Source of the DNA: JACVRW01 sp963846505 | GTDB taxonomy: Bacteria > Actinomycetota > Thermoleophilia > Solirubrobacterales > Thermoleophilaceae | DNA length: 64,000 bases | NCBI GenBank assembly: GCA_963846505.1 | Contig: CAWJWD010000007.1 | Span: forward strand, 496,001-560,000 | Direction of reading: 5' to 3' | Part shown: positions 52,856 through 62,740 of the stretch, in pieces | Layout: every line of letters begins with the position of its first letter | How positions within the stretch are numbered: position 1 is the first letter of the stretch | Program-made: the position numbers and the translations under genes | Notes under the pieces: generated by a model | What the model was told of the DNA's origin: nothing | What the model saw: the letters and a program-made list of their open reading frames with translations, nothing else | The model's database searches: none

Positions 52856-53668
52856 GTGCGCGAGCGTTGTGTGCTCGCGGCTGCGACGTGCATGGGAGTC
52901 CTGGCGGGCGCCGGAGGTGCGAGCGCCGACGCCTACCGAGTCAGCCGCGCCGATCTCGCGCCGGCCGGGGGTGGCAGCGTCCCGATCGCCTCGACCGATG
53001 AGCGTCGGCTTCGGGCTCGGCGTCAGCGGCGGACGATCGCTCGCAGCGTCCCCAGCCGATCAAGACCTATGCGATCAGCGTCGAGGGCGTGCTCGCCTAT
53101 TCGCAGGCGCTTCCCGTCGTGCTCGGTGTCGCAGGGCGAAGGTTCGGCGGGGCCCGGCAAGGGCATGTGCCGAGGCGCTCGTCGGCGAGGGCCTGATCCG
53201 CGCCGCTGCCGGCTTCGAGGAAGACACCACGATGGCCGAGAGCCTGCCCTGCAACCTGCGGCTGCGCCTCTACAACACCGGCAAGGGCATAGCCCTGCGC
53301 GTCGACACCGACACCGCCGATCCCGCCCAGCTTCAAGTCGCGCAAGATCGGCTGCCCGGTGCCGATCCACACCGCCATCGCCGGTCGTTCGTGCGAGACG
53401 ACGATCGACGGTCTGGCCGTCCACGGAGCTGAGCTTCACGCTGCCGAAGCTGCTGCTGCAGCCGCTTGCAGGGCTGGGAGGGCGCGCTCCAGCTCGTGGA
53501 CGCCTCGCTGCGCACGGAGCGACCGCGACCACGCGCATCAAGGGGCGGCTGCGCACGGTGGGCTACTTCTCGTCGATCGGCTGTCGCGGCAGCACGCGCC
53601 TGATCCGGGCGGCCTTCATCGACGAGAGCGGCAATCGGGCCGAGGCGACGAGGACGGTCGCTTGCTGA
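52856..53668 (+). CDS. Secreted protein of unknown function (heavily frameshifted)
   Basis: The GTG start gives a good signal peptide, VLAAATCMGVLAGAGGASAD, cut before the sequence YRVSRADL. Beyond it the frame changes repeatedly. Segments that appear coding are QPIKTYAISVEGVLAYSQ, EALVGEGLIRAAAGFEEDTT, NLRLRLYNTGKGIALRVDTD, KIGCPVPIHTAIAG and the ending GYFSSIGCRGSTRLIRAAFI. Several cysteines suggest extracellular disulfides. I do not recognise a named family. The following gene is a longer secreted protein with similar beta-rich texture, and its TTG start overlaps this stop. Confidence 0.5.
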   Translation: MRERCVLAAATCMGVLAGAGGASADAYRVSRADLAPAGGGSVPIASTDERRLRARRQRRTIARSVPSRSRPMRSASRACSPIRRRFPSCSVSQGEGSAGPGKGMCRGARRRGPDPRRCRLRGRHHDGREPALQPAAAPLQHRQGHSPARRHRHRRSRPASSRARSAARCRSTPPSPVVRARRRSTVWPSTELSFTLPKLLLQPLAGLGGRAPARGRLAAHGATATTRIKGRLRTVGYFSSIGCRGSTRLIRAAFIDESGNRAEATRTVAC

Positions 53669-55504
53669 GCGGACGCCTGCTCATCCTCGGCGCGTGCGCC
53701 CTGACGCTCGCGGCGGTGCCGGCGTTGCCGCACCGCTGCCAGGGCGACGCTGCCGCTGGCCCAGTCGCACCTGCGGGAAGTCGCGATCGGCGCTGCCGCC
53801 CGGGGTCGTCGGTCTCGCCGGGCAGCGGCCGACGGGCTCGTCGCGTGCTGTCGACGAGCAGCTGCCGCTTCGACAGCCAGGAGCCGGCTGCCTGCCCGGA
53901 CGCGTCCAAGGTCGGGACGGTCGAGATCACCAGCCCGGCGATCGCCGGGGAACTCACGCGGCTCGATCTTCGTGCGCCCCTCCACGCCGGACCAGCTGTT
54001 CCGGATCGCGCTGACCGCGAGCTCGGAGCGCGGCGTGCACATCAAGCTGCCGGGCGAGATTCGCCTCGATCCGCAGAGCGGGCAGGTGACCGCCGCCTTC
54101 ATGGAGTTGCCGCAACTGCCGTTCAGCTCGATCCAGGTGCGCTTCAAGGGCGGGCCCCGGGCGATGCTCGCCAACCCGATCGAATGCGGCAGCTACTCGA
54201 CGCGCAGCGTGCTGACGCCCATGGAGCGGCACTGCGCCCGCGGTCAGGCGCAGAGCCTGTTCCAGGTCGGCGACGGCGGCTGCCCCAGGACGCTCCCGTT
54301 CGATCCCAGCGGTCCAGGCCGGCACGCTCGATCCGGTCGCGCGGGCGTCTCACGCCGTTCGTGTTCCGCGTCCAGCGCCAGGACGGCCGTCAGGAGCTCG
54401 AGCGCCTCACGCTGACGCATGCCGAAGGGCGTGAGCGCGAAGCTCGCCGGCGATCCCGCGCTGCCCGGCGCGTCCGGCTGCCAGCCGGCGCTGTGGCGGC
54501 CGGCTCGCGGGTCGGCACGGTGACGGTCGGCGCCGGCGCCGGCTCGGCGCCGCTACTACCTGAGCGCGGACGGGTCTTCCTCACCGACGGCTATGGCGGG
54601 GGCCGCTTCGGGCTCGCGATCGTCGTGCGGGCGCTCGCGGGCCCGTTCGACCTGGGCACCGTCGTCGTCCGAGCCGGCGATGCTCGTCGATCCCGGACAC
54701 GCGTGCAGCTGAAGGTCGTCACCGATCCGTTGCCGCGCATCCTGCGCGGCGTGCCGCTGCGCCTGCGCGACGTCCACCTCGCCATCGACCGGCCGGGCTT
54801 CATGGTCAATCCCGACAGACTGCCGGCGCACGCAGGTGCAGAGCACCGTCAGCGCGGTGCAGGGAGCGACGAGCAGCCCGGCGGTCCCCTTCCAGGTCGG
54901 CGACTGCGCCGCGCTCGGTTCACGCCGCGCTTCTCGGTCGCGCTCGCTCGGGCGCGGCCAGACGACCGACGGCAAGCGCCCGGGCTTGCGCGTGCACGGT
55001 TCGCGTCCGCGCGGCCAGGCCAACCTGCGCTCGGTCGTCGTTCACGCTGCCGCCGCAGCATCGCCTTCGACGCGTCGCGCGGCGGTCCGCGCATGTGCAG
55101 GCGCGTGCAACTGGCGCAGGACGCATGTCCGCGCCAGTCGCGCGTCGGCAAGGCGCGTGCTGCCTCGCCGCTGCTGGCGGCGCGCGCTCACGGGCCCGGT
55201 CTACTTCATCCGCGGCGTCAGAGGGGACGTCTTCCCGAAGCTCGCGCTGCGACTGGACGGCGACCTGCGCGTCGACCTGCTCGGCAACACCGCGGTGACG
55301 CGCGGGGGCGTGCGCACGACGCTTCGGCACGCTGCCGGACGTGCCGCTTGAGCTCCTTCAGATGCGGCTGGCGCCGGGCCTGCTGACGCCGACGAAGGAC
55401 CTCTGCGCTCGCCGGCCGGTCTCGGTGCTGACGATGCGCGGTCAGAACGGCCGCCGCGTCGAGCGGCGGGTGCGGCTGCAGCGTTCCCTGCCGCGCGGCG
55501 CTAG
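53662..55504 (+). CDS. Large secreted beta-rich protein of unknown function (heavily frameshifted)
   Basis: A TTG-started signal sequence (LLILGACALTLAAVPALP) leads into ~600 residues scattered over all frames. Recoverable segments include SDRELGAR-free but clear blocks such as HIKLPGEIRLDPQSGQVTAA, FMELPQLPFSSIQVRFKGGP, ILRGVPLRLRDVHLAIDRPG, FQVGDCAALG and GPVYFIRGVRGDVFPKLALR. The texture is repeated beta-sandwich with cysteines at similar spacing. The stop is uncertain; TAG at 55502-55504 is the likeliest and would share CTAG with the convergent permease. The function is not known. Confidence 0.5.
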
Positions 55505-58069
55505 GTCGTCTGCTCGCGGAGCCCGAGCGCGGCGGGAGCGCGCGCCGCGAGGTACGCGGGTAGCGCGAGCGCGGCCAGCACGAGTGCGATCAGCAGGCCG
55601 AGCGCGCTCAGCACCGGGCCCGCGCCAGGTGCGTACGGGGCGGCGAAGCCGGTCGCGTGCTGGAGGTAGCGATCGATCAGGAACTGGCCGTAGAGGCCGG
55701 CAAGCGCCACCGGCGACGCAGCCGGTGACGAGGATCGGCGCGTCTTCGCAGAGCACGGCCCGCCAGAGCTGCCCCGGGCGCAGCCCTTGGAGCCGCAACG
55801 CCGCGAGCACCGGCCGGCGCTGCCAGATCGAGGCGCCGATCGCAGCCGCCATCGCCAGCGCCGGCTCCCACGATCAACAGCACCGCGATCTGGCCCAGGC
55901 GTTCGAGCCCCTCGCTGGCGGAGGCGTTGGCCTCCGTCGACGCGCTCGTAGGCGGTCTTGACCTCCAGCCCCGTGTCCGGGCCCAAGGCACGGCGAACCG
56001 CCGCCACCGCTGCGGTGCTCGCGGAACCCGGACGCAGGTCGAGCTCCAGGCCGGTGACGTCGGAGCTTTCCCAGTCGCGCGCGATAGTCCGAGGCGGACA
56101 GCACGATCGTGCCGGAGGTCCAGCCGAAGTTCGTGGTGGTCGCCGCGATGCGGTAGCGGACTCGCCCGCGGGGGGTCGGTAGCGGCAGCGAGTCACCGGC
56201 GCCGACGCCGAGCCGCTCGGCGAGCTGGTCGGAGAGCGTCAGCCAGCCGCCCTCGCGCAAGCGCGTGCCGACGGCGTCGTCGGCTCCGTCGACGAGCTCG
56301 GACGGGGGAACCGGCTCGGGGGTGTACGGCGAGTGGGCGATCACCCACACTCGTCGGTCGGCGACGTCGACGTAGCCGCCTCGGTAGGGGCGTACCGAGT
56401 CGATCGTCCGGCAGGCGCTTCGAGCCGCTGACGGAGCGCGTCGGCGGGGAAGTCCTTGGTCGTCTGGTTGTCGCTGGGATGCACGACCCAGAGGTCGGCC
56501 GAGCTTGCGTAGCGTTCGGAGAACTGCGAGATGCCTCGCAGCAGGTCCTCGCGCGCGCTGCCGACGGCGACGCTGCCGAACACGGCCAGCGCCGCGGTTG
56601 CGGCCAGCGCCAGCGATCGCAGCGTCGCGGCCTGCAGCATCAGCAGGCCGAGCGCCGACCATCGTCAGCCGACTGGTACGCGCCGTGAGCCAGCGCAGGG
56701 CGGCGACGCTGGCCACGACGGCCGACGGCAACACCAGCAGCAGCGCGAGCGTCAGCAACAGGATCGCGACGATCGCGGTCGCGGTCGGCTGGACGGCTGC
56801 GAGCGCAAGGGCCACGAGCGCCGCGACGGCGAGCCGGCGCCGCACACGCGAGCTCGAGGCCTGGCCGCTGCCGGCAGCGTCCTGGTAGGCCTCGCCGACC
56901 GCCTCGCGGTGCCGCAGCGCCAGCAGGGGTGGCGCGGCGGCGAGGCAGGTGGCGAGCACGCCTCCCGCGAACGAGAGCACGAGCGCGGACCGCGGGACGA
57001 CCGTTTGGGTGCCGAAGCTGAAGGCGTTGCTGAGGTAGTCGGCCGACTCGGCGAGCACGTCGCGAGCGAGCAGCGCCCCGAGCGCCAGCCCGGCAACCGA
57101 CGCCACGAGCGCCAGCACGCCGGCCTGGAACAGCGCGATCTGCGCCAACTGACCGAAGCGGTAGCCCTGGAGCCGAAGCTCCGCGATCGCCCGGCGCCGT
57201 TCGGGAGCGCTCAGCAGCATCGCGTTGAAGGCGAGCAACCAGCCGACTGCCGCCGCGATCAGGGTGAAGAAGCTGGTGGCCCGGTCGCTCGGACCGGTCG
57301 CCTGCTCGAGCAGCTCGACCTCGTCGCCGGGGCGGCCGAGCATGAGCTCTGGTCCGGCCATGCGGGCGAGTTGACGGCGGGCGGCGGCCGTGCGTCCCGG
57401 ACGAGCCCTGACGAGTATGCGGGTGACGCGCCGGGGAAGGCGCGCGAGCCGCTGAAGCTGGGCACGCGGCATCACGGCAGCGCTTCCCTCCGCGAACGAT
57501 CCGACTCTGTCCTGGCCGGGCGCCTGGATGACCTCCACGGGCGCTCTTCGCCCACGCAGGCTCAAGCTGCACGGCGAGCGAGCGCCCGCCAGGGCTGCTG
57601 CCGGGAAGCGCGTCCAACTCGGTCGCGAGCTGCCGCGGCAGCACGATGCCGCGTCCCAGCGTCGATTCCCGCGATCGAGCGGCCAGCCGGGCAGCAGGCC
57701 GCCAAGCTCGTTCTGCTCGAGCCGGACGCCGACCACGTGCGCCGCCGCGGTCTGCCCGCTGCGGACCGGTGAGGACGCCGCGCTGCTCGAGCAGCCCCGT
57801 CGCCCGTTCGACCGCCGGCAGCTCGCGCACCCGCTCGACGACCTCGCTCGGGCACGCCGCTGGGGCGAGCGTGCCGACAGCTGGAGCGTCGCCGCGCCGC
57901 CCAGCTCGCGCACGGTCTGCGCTGCCGAGCCGGTGACGCTGTGGTTGGCGATCTGGACGGCGCAGGTCAGGGCCACGCCGATCGCGATTCCGACGCCTGC
58001 GAGCAGCTCCTGCACGGGATGGGTCCGCAGCCGCCGCAGGTACAGGTAGGCGAGCGTCAGGGGGCGCAT
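55501..58069 (-). CDS. ABC transporter permease, FtsX/MacB type (several shifts)
   Basis: A large permease of about 850 residues. The N-terminal membrane anchor LAYLYLRRLRTHPVQELLAG continues VGIAIGVALTCAVQ. An extracytoplasmic domain follows, then the helices FFTLIAAAVGWLLAFNAMLL, VLALVASVAGLALGALLARD and VLSFAGGVLATCLAAAPPLL. A second anchor, outer domain and helix set fill the C-terminus, ending ALVLAALALPAYLAARA. This two-unit FtsX layout is that of lipoprotein- or peptide-handling exporters. It follows its ATPase by seven bases. Several net +1 steps (for example near 55720, 55865, 56090, 56410 and 57560) disrupt it. Confidence 0.8.
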
Positions 58070-58075
58070 CGACGC

Positions 58076-58794
58076 TCAGCCGGGAGTGCGCGTGTGCGGG
58101 GACTGGTCGCCGAGCAGCACCCCGTCGCGCAGCGTGTGCACGCGGTCTGCCATCGCCGCTGCCTGCGGGTCGTGGGTGACGAGCAGCACGGCGGTTCGCA
58201 GTGTGCGGCAGAGCTCTGCCAGCGAGCTCGAGCACCTCGGCGCCGCGTTGGCTGTCGAGGTTGCCGGTCGGCTCGTCGGCGAGGATCAGACGCGGCTCGT
58301 TGACGAGCGCGCGCGCGATCGCGACGCGCTGGCGTTCGCCGCCGGACAGCCGGGCGGGCACGTGATCCAAGCGCGCCGGCGAGACCGACGCGCTCGAGCC
58401 ACGGGATCGCGAGCCGGCGCGCGCGTTCGAGCGGCACCCGATCGGCCAGCAGCTTGATCGCAGCGTTCTCGAGCGCGGGCACGCCCGCGAGCAGATGGAA
58501 CGATTGATGGACGACGCCGACGTCCCGGCGCTGGTAGTCGGACAGCTCGGACTCGCTGAGGTCCGCGAGGTCGCGACCGCCGAAGCTGACGCTGCCGGCA
58601 TCGGGGGTCAGGACGCCGGCTGCCAGCAGCAGCAGCGACGTCTTGCCCGAGCCGCTCGGACCGTAGAGCGCGACCAGCTCGCCCGGCTCGATCGTCAGCG
58701 AGACGCCGTCGACCGCGCGCACGACCTCGCCAGAGGCGGGGTAGTGCTTGACGACCTGGCGTAGCTCCAGCGCCCCCGAGCCCGGACGTTGCAT
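58076..58794 (-). CDS. ABC transporter ATP-binding protein, MacB/LolD type (two +1 shifts)
   Basis: Walker A is LYGPSGSGKTSLLLLAAG, the Q-loop region VGVVHQSFHLLAGVPALEN, the signature RLSGGERQRVAIARALV and Walker B LILADEPTGNLD, with the switch histidine in VTHDPQAA. It powers the adjacent FtsX-type permease. About 239 residues. Net +1 steps lie near 58375 (after VGLAG) and 58222. The ATG has TATAGT six bases upstream, a near-perfect -10 box for a leaderless mRNA. It is divergent from PadR, the likely regulator. Confidence 0.87.
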
Positions 58795-58920
58795 CGCGCG
58801 ACTATAGACAGCAGTATGCGGCTTCTTCACGCGTCGGAGTCCGTCGTCTGGTTGGCATTGCAACACCGTTTCACATACACTCGTGTCTATGGCGAACTGG
58901 CCCGGCGCGCCGTCTCGAAG

Positions 58921-59515
58921 ATGTCCCTGAAGCTGGCCGTACTGGGGCTTCTGGTCGAGCGCCGGGGCTACGGCTACGACCTCGCGCGCCGCTTCGAGGA
59001 CCGTGTCGGGCCTGGCTGGCAGCTGAACGAGGGTGCGATCTACGTCGCCCTCGACAACCTGCAGCGCGAGGGGCTCGTGCGCCACACCTCTGAGGACGCG
59101 GCGACCGGCCGGCAAGCGTCGTACCCACCGTGGCGCGCCGCGCGTGATGTACGAGGCCACGACGGCCGGCGCGGAGGAGTTCGAGGCCTGGATGCTGTCG
59201 CCCTCGTTGCGCGCACCGCTGCGAGAGGAACTGCACCTCAAGCTCGCGCTGTCGCGCGAACGACATCTGCCGCGACTGATCGAGATCACCGTCGAGCAGG
59301 AGCGAACCTGCCTCGAGCGGCTCGAGCAGTACGCCGGCAAGCTGCAATTCGAGGAGCTCGTACGCCAGGTCGAGCCGTGGGAGGCGATCTCCGCCGTCAT
59401 GGTGCGAGACGCCGAGATCGCCTATCTGCAAGCCACGATCGAGTGGCTGCGTCGCATCCGCGAGGCGATGCAATGGCTGCTCGACGAGCCTGACCGTGCC
59501 CTGCGACGGGCCTGA
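58921..59515 (+). CDS. PadR-family transcriptional regulator (one +1 shift)
   Basis: The winged helix KLAVLGLLVERRGYGYDLAR, continuing RFEDR and LNEGAIYVALDNLQREGLVR, is the PadR hallmark. The C-terminal dimerisation helices include FEAWMLSPSLRAPLREELHL and LERLEQYAGKLQFEELVRQV. About 198 residues. A +1 near 59113 splits it. A TACACT box seven bases before an ATG at 58886 suggests the mRNA starts slightly upstream of the conserved start used here. PadR proteins usually repress efflux systems, and the divergent MacB-type ABC exporter fits. Confidence 0.85.
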
Positions 59516-60241
59516 TGGCGCTGCTCGAGCTCGAGCACGTGAGCAGGCGCTACCGGCGTGGAAGCCGCTCGTCGTCGGCGTTGGACGACGTCTCGTTGGT
59601 GCTCGACGAAGCGCAGAGCATGGCGATCTGGGGTGCGGCGCGCTCCGGCAAGACCACGCTGTTGCGGATCGCGGCCGGAATCGAAGCGCCGGACCAGGGA
59701 CAGCGTGCGCTACGACGGCCGCGACCTCGCGCTGCTGTCGCGGCGGGAGCTCAGCAAGCTGCTGAGCTCGGAGGTCGGCTGCGTCTGGCGTACGCCGGAC
59801 GCTCCGCGTGGGTTGTCGGTGCTCGACCAGGTCGCGCTGCCGTTGCGGCTTGGCGACGCACGGACGGCGCGCACGCGGGCGCTCGAGGCGCTCGCCGACG
59901 TTGGCGCGGCCGACGCGGCCGAGATGCCTTGGGACGAGCTCTCGACCGCGGACTGCATCCGCGTCAAGCTGGCTCACGCCCTCGTACGCAGGCCGCGCCT
60001 GCTGCTGGCCGACGAGCCGACGGCGGGCCTGAACGTGGTCGAGCGCGAACAGCTGCTGGGGTTGCTCGACCGCATCAGCGGCGAGCGCCGGATCGCGGTG
60101 CTGATGACGGTTCCCGACGCGCCCGGCACGCTGCGGTCTCAGCGCGTGGCATCGCTCGATCGGGGACAGCTGATCGAGCCCGACCGGACCTCGGAGGGGG
60201 GCGAAGTAATCGATTTTCCACTCCTCCGACGCGCACCGTAG
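59515..60241 (+). CDS. Degenerate ABC-type ATPase (one +1 shift)
   Basis: About 241 residues of an ABC nucleotide-binding domain: LELEHVSRRYRRGSRSSSAL, Walker A GAARSGKTTLLRIAAG and Walker B RLLLADEPTAGLN. The signature is changed: where LSGGQ should be, the sequence reads WDELSTADCIRVKLAHALV, and the switch histidine region reads VLMTVPDAPG with no histidine. ATP binding looks possible, but hydrolysis with a partner is doubtful. A +1 near 59702 breaks it. It overlaps the PadR stop (TGATG), so it is co-expressed with the regulator, apart from any permease. Confidence 0.75.
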
Positions 60242-60359
60242 GCGAAAATCCCTATTACTGAATGCTCACTGTGGGGGATTCCAGCAGCGACGCTGGCGAG
60301 CGATCCTTGACCAGTCATGGCGGGGGCGTCGTGTCACCGCCTAGGCGCATTCCGGATCC

Positions 60360-60836
60360 ATGAACGGCAGCGCTACTAGCATGGGATCGGGCCTCCAGCC
60401 CGAGCTGCGTCAGCCTAGGACGGCAGATATCGACACGCACGACTTCGATGAGAACGGTTCGACGGGCGCAGGGGCGTCCAAGATCAGCGCAGGACGTTCG
60501 CCTGCCGCTCAACTGGCCCAGCTGGGCCGAGCCCTGGGACATCCGCTGCGAGTGGAGATCCTGACGGCGCTGCTCGACAGAGACGAGGCGAGTCCGCGGG
60601 AGCTCGCAGACGAGCTGGGGCAACCGCTGGGCACGGTCAGCTATCACGTCCGCTATCTGGTCAGCCTCGAGATGCTCGAGCTGCAGCGGATGGTTCCCCG
60701 TCGCGGCGCGGTGCAGCACTTCTACTCCCTCAAGGACGAGTTGCGGCGGCTGCTGCCCGCGGCGGCCGCGGTGCTCGCCGAGCCGGCTCCCGCCGAGCCC
60801 GAGCGCGCGGCGAGTCGTTCGGGACGCGAGACGTAG
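60360..60836 (+). CDS. ArsR-type winged-helix transcriptional regulator
   Basis: 158 residues, clean. The disordered N-terminal ~45 residues are followed by an ArsR-like winged helix: ALGHPLRVEILTALLDRDEA, SPRELADELGQPLGTVSYHV, continuing RYLVSLEMLELQR. No clustered cysteines indicate metal sensing. The Ala/Glu-rich tail is probably unstructured. The target is unknown, and the upstream 118-base gap contains its promoter but no operator I can name. Confidence 0.8.
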   Translation: MNGSATSMGSGLQPELRQPRTADIDTHDFDENGSTGAGASKISAGRSPAAQLAQLGRALGHPLRVEILTALLDRDEASPRELADELGQPLGTVSYHVRYLVSLEMLELQRMVPRRGAVQHFYSLKDELRRLLPAAAAVLAEPAPAEPERAASRSGRET

Positions 60837-60901
60837 CCTTGTTGGAGGGCCCGCCTGGATCTGGAAAGGGAGCTGCCGGAGGGCTCCCGTTGGACGCGGG
60901 C

Positions 60902-61834
60902 ATGCAGGACGTCGAGCTGGGCCCGCCGCGGCTGATGCCGGTGGCGTCGGTGGCGCAGCGTCTGTCCGGCGACGACTCGCTGCGTCAACTCGTCGACGAC
61001 GCGATCGCCGCGGTCGACTCGCACCGCGAGCGCGCCGGCATGTCCGACGAGACCGTCTGGGAGGCGATCGCACGCGCCCGCGACGCCGGCGATCCGATCG
61101 TGGGGCGCGTGGCGCTGACGCTCGAGGCGGGCGCGTTCCTCTATCTCGGCGTCGGCGTGTACGGCTTCGCGCCGCGCCAGGACCTGCCGTCGTGGGTGCC
61201 GCGCTGGCCCCACCGCAGCGCGGTCGGGCGTCAGCTGGAGGGGATCGTGACCGGTGTCGACGAGCCCGCCGGCGCGGTGTTCCTGTCGCCGCGCCTGGCC
61301 GCCTTGCGCTCGGCCCGAGAGCGCGCCGGACAGGCACGCCGCGTGACCGCGCGCGTGGTCTCGGCGAGCATCAGCGGCCTGGTGGTCGACCTCGGTGGTG
61401 GGCGAGGCTTCGCCCCGCGGCGCGAGCTGGAGCTCGACTGGCTGCTCGAGGGGCCGGTGCCAGGCAGCCGCTGGCGCGGCTACGTCGTCGAGATGGGCGA
61501 CGCGATCGTCCGCATGTCGAGCTTCACGCCGAACACGCGCGCGCGACGCGCGAGCCGTCGCGCGCGGGCCCTGGCGGCGCTGAGCGAGGGCATGACGCTC
61601 AACGGTCGCGTGCTCGCCACGGGCAGCGGCGGCGCGCTGGTCACCTTCGGCGACGGTCTGCTCACCGGCCTCGTGCCGGCGCCGGCGCTGCGCAGCCGCG
61701 TGGGGGCGACGCTGCAGCCGGATCGCGAGCTGGCCTTCCGCGTCGTGGGGCGGCCCTCCGATCCCGAGGACCGGGAGGTCGACCTCTTCCTCTGGCCGCT
61801 TCCCAGAGCCGCTCGACCGCACGCACACGGCTAG
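60902..61834 (+). CDS. Protein with three S1-like (OB-fold) RNA-binding repeats
   Basis: About 310 residues. Three segments have S1-domain texture: GRQLEGIVTGVDEPAGAVFL (~residue 110), VTARVVSASISGLVVDLGGG, continuing RGFAPRREL (~155), and GMTLNGRVLATGSGGALVTF, continuing GDGLLTGLVP (~240). The middle one is closest to ribosomal protein S1. The N-terminal ~85 residues are helical (LRQLVDDAIAAVDSHRERAG). It probably binds RNA. ATG 60902 is my start; the frame is open back to a TTG at 60839, which would add 21 residues including a chance P-loop-like string. Clean frame. Confidence 0.72.
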   Translation: MQDVELGPPRLMPVASVAQRLSGDDSLRQLVDDAIAAVDSHRERAGMSDETVWEAIARARDAGDPIVGRVALTLEAGAFLYLGVGVYGFAPRQDLPSWVPRWPHRSAVGRQLEGIVTGVDEPAGAVFLSPRLAALRSARERAGQARRVTARVVSASISGLVVDLGGGRGFAPRRELELDWLLEGPVPGSRWRGYVVEMGDAIVRMSSFTPNTRARRASRRARALAALSEGMTLNGRVLATGSGGALVTFGDGLLTGLVPAPALRSRVGATLQPDRELAFRVVGRPSDPEDREVDLFLWPLPRAARPHAHG

Positions 61835-61875
61835 CCGCAGAAGGAACTCCGGCCGCCCCGGCGAAATCTGGGGCC

Positions 61876-62730
61876 GTGACGCGCTCCTCTACCACCACCG
61901 CCCTAACCCTCTCCGAGGAGATCCGCCAGCGCTTCGACGAGTTCTCTCGCTCGCAGAAGGATGTGGGTCAATACATCGTCGACCATCTCGAGGAGGCGGC
62001 GTTCCACACGGCCGAGGAGTTGGCGCGCCGCGCCAACACCTCCAGCTCGACGGTCGTCCGCTTCGCCCAGGCGCTCGGCTTCGAAGGCTTTCCGGAGCTG
62101 CAGGCCGCCGCGCGAGACGAGTACCGTCGCGCTCGCGAGCAGGCCACCGGCACTCCCGACCTCGCAAACCCGCCGCTGTTTCCGATCGACCAGACCGAGT
62201 TCGAGACGGCGCTCGCCGCCGATCACGCGAACGTCGCCGAGACGGCGCGCAAGATCGACCGCGACGAGGTCACCGCGGCGGTCGACCTGATCTCCCGCGC
62301 GGACCGGATCGTGCTCTGCGGCACCGATCAGATGGCCTTCTTCGCGAGCTACCTGCGCCACCTGCTGATGCTGCTGGACCTGCGTGCCGAGGTGGTCGCG
62401 AGTCCAAGCCAAGAGGGCCTGGCGAAGCTCGGCCGGGTCGACGACAAGACCGTGCTGGTCGGCTTCTCGGCCGGACGTCCGCACCCGCTCGTCGTGCGCG
62501 CGATGAAGCTGGCGCGCAACCGTCGCGCGGCGACGATCGCGATCGCCGACGCGACGCTCTCCGAGGTCGCCAAGCTTGCCGACCACCGCCTCTACTACTC
62601 GTCGAACAGCCCGGCCTACGTGCGCTCGCACACCGCGCTGCTGGGCCTCGTGCAGGCGCTCGCGTACGGCATCTACGCGCTCGACGAGTCGGCCTACGCC
62701 GATCGCATCAAGGCCTTTCGTCTGAAGTAA
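61876..62730 (+). CDS. MurR/RpiR-family regulator with SIS domain
   Basis: 284 residues, clean. The N-terminal RpiR helix-turn-helix reads KDVGQYIVDHLEEAAFHTAE, continuing ELARRANTSSSTVVRFAQAL and GFEGFPELQ. The C-terminal SIS phosphosugar-binding domain reads ISRADRIVLCGTDQMAFFAS, then VLVGFSAGRPHPLVVRAMKL, continuing ARNRRAATIAI. It should sense a phosphosugar and control sugar or amino-sugar metabolism. No obvious target gene is adjacent: upstream lies the S1-like gene and downstream a secreted protein. Confidence 0.88.
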   Translation: MTRSSTTTALTLSEEIRQRFDEFSRSQKDVGQYIVDHLEEAAFHTAEELARRANTSSSTVVRFAQALGFEGFPELQAAARDEYRRAREQATGTPDLANPPLFPIDQTEFETALAADHANVAETARKIDRDEVTAAVDLISRADRIVLCGTDQMAFFASYLRHLLMLLDLRAEVVASPSQEGLAKLGRVDDKTVLVGFSAGRPHPLVVRAMKLARNRRAATIAIADATLSEVAKLADHRLYYSSNSPAYVRSHTALLGLVQALAYGIYALDESAYADRIKAFRLK

Positions 62731-62740
62731 CCTCCTCCAT

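Noticed and set aside
60845..60875. A Walker A motif (GPPGSGKG) at the front of the S1-like protein
   Set aside because: It lies before the likely ATG 60902, no kinase or AAA sequence follows, and the bases look like the intergenic spacer after the ArsR stop.
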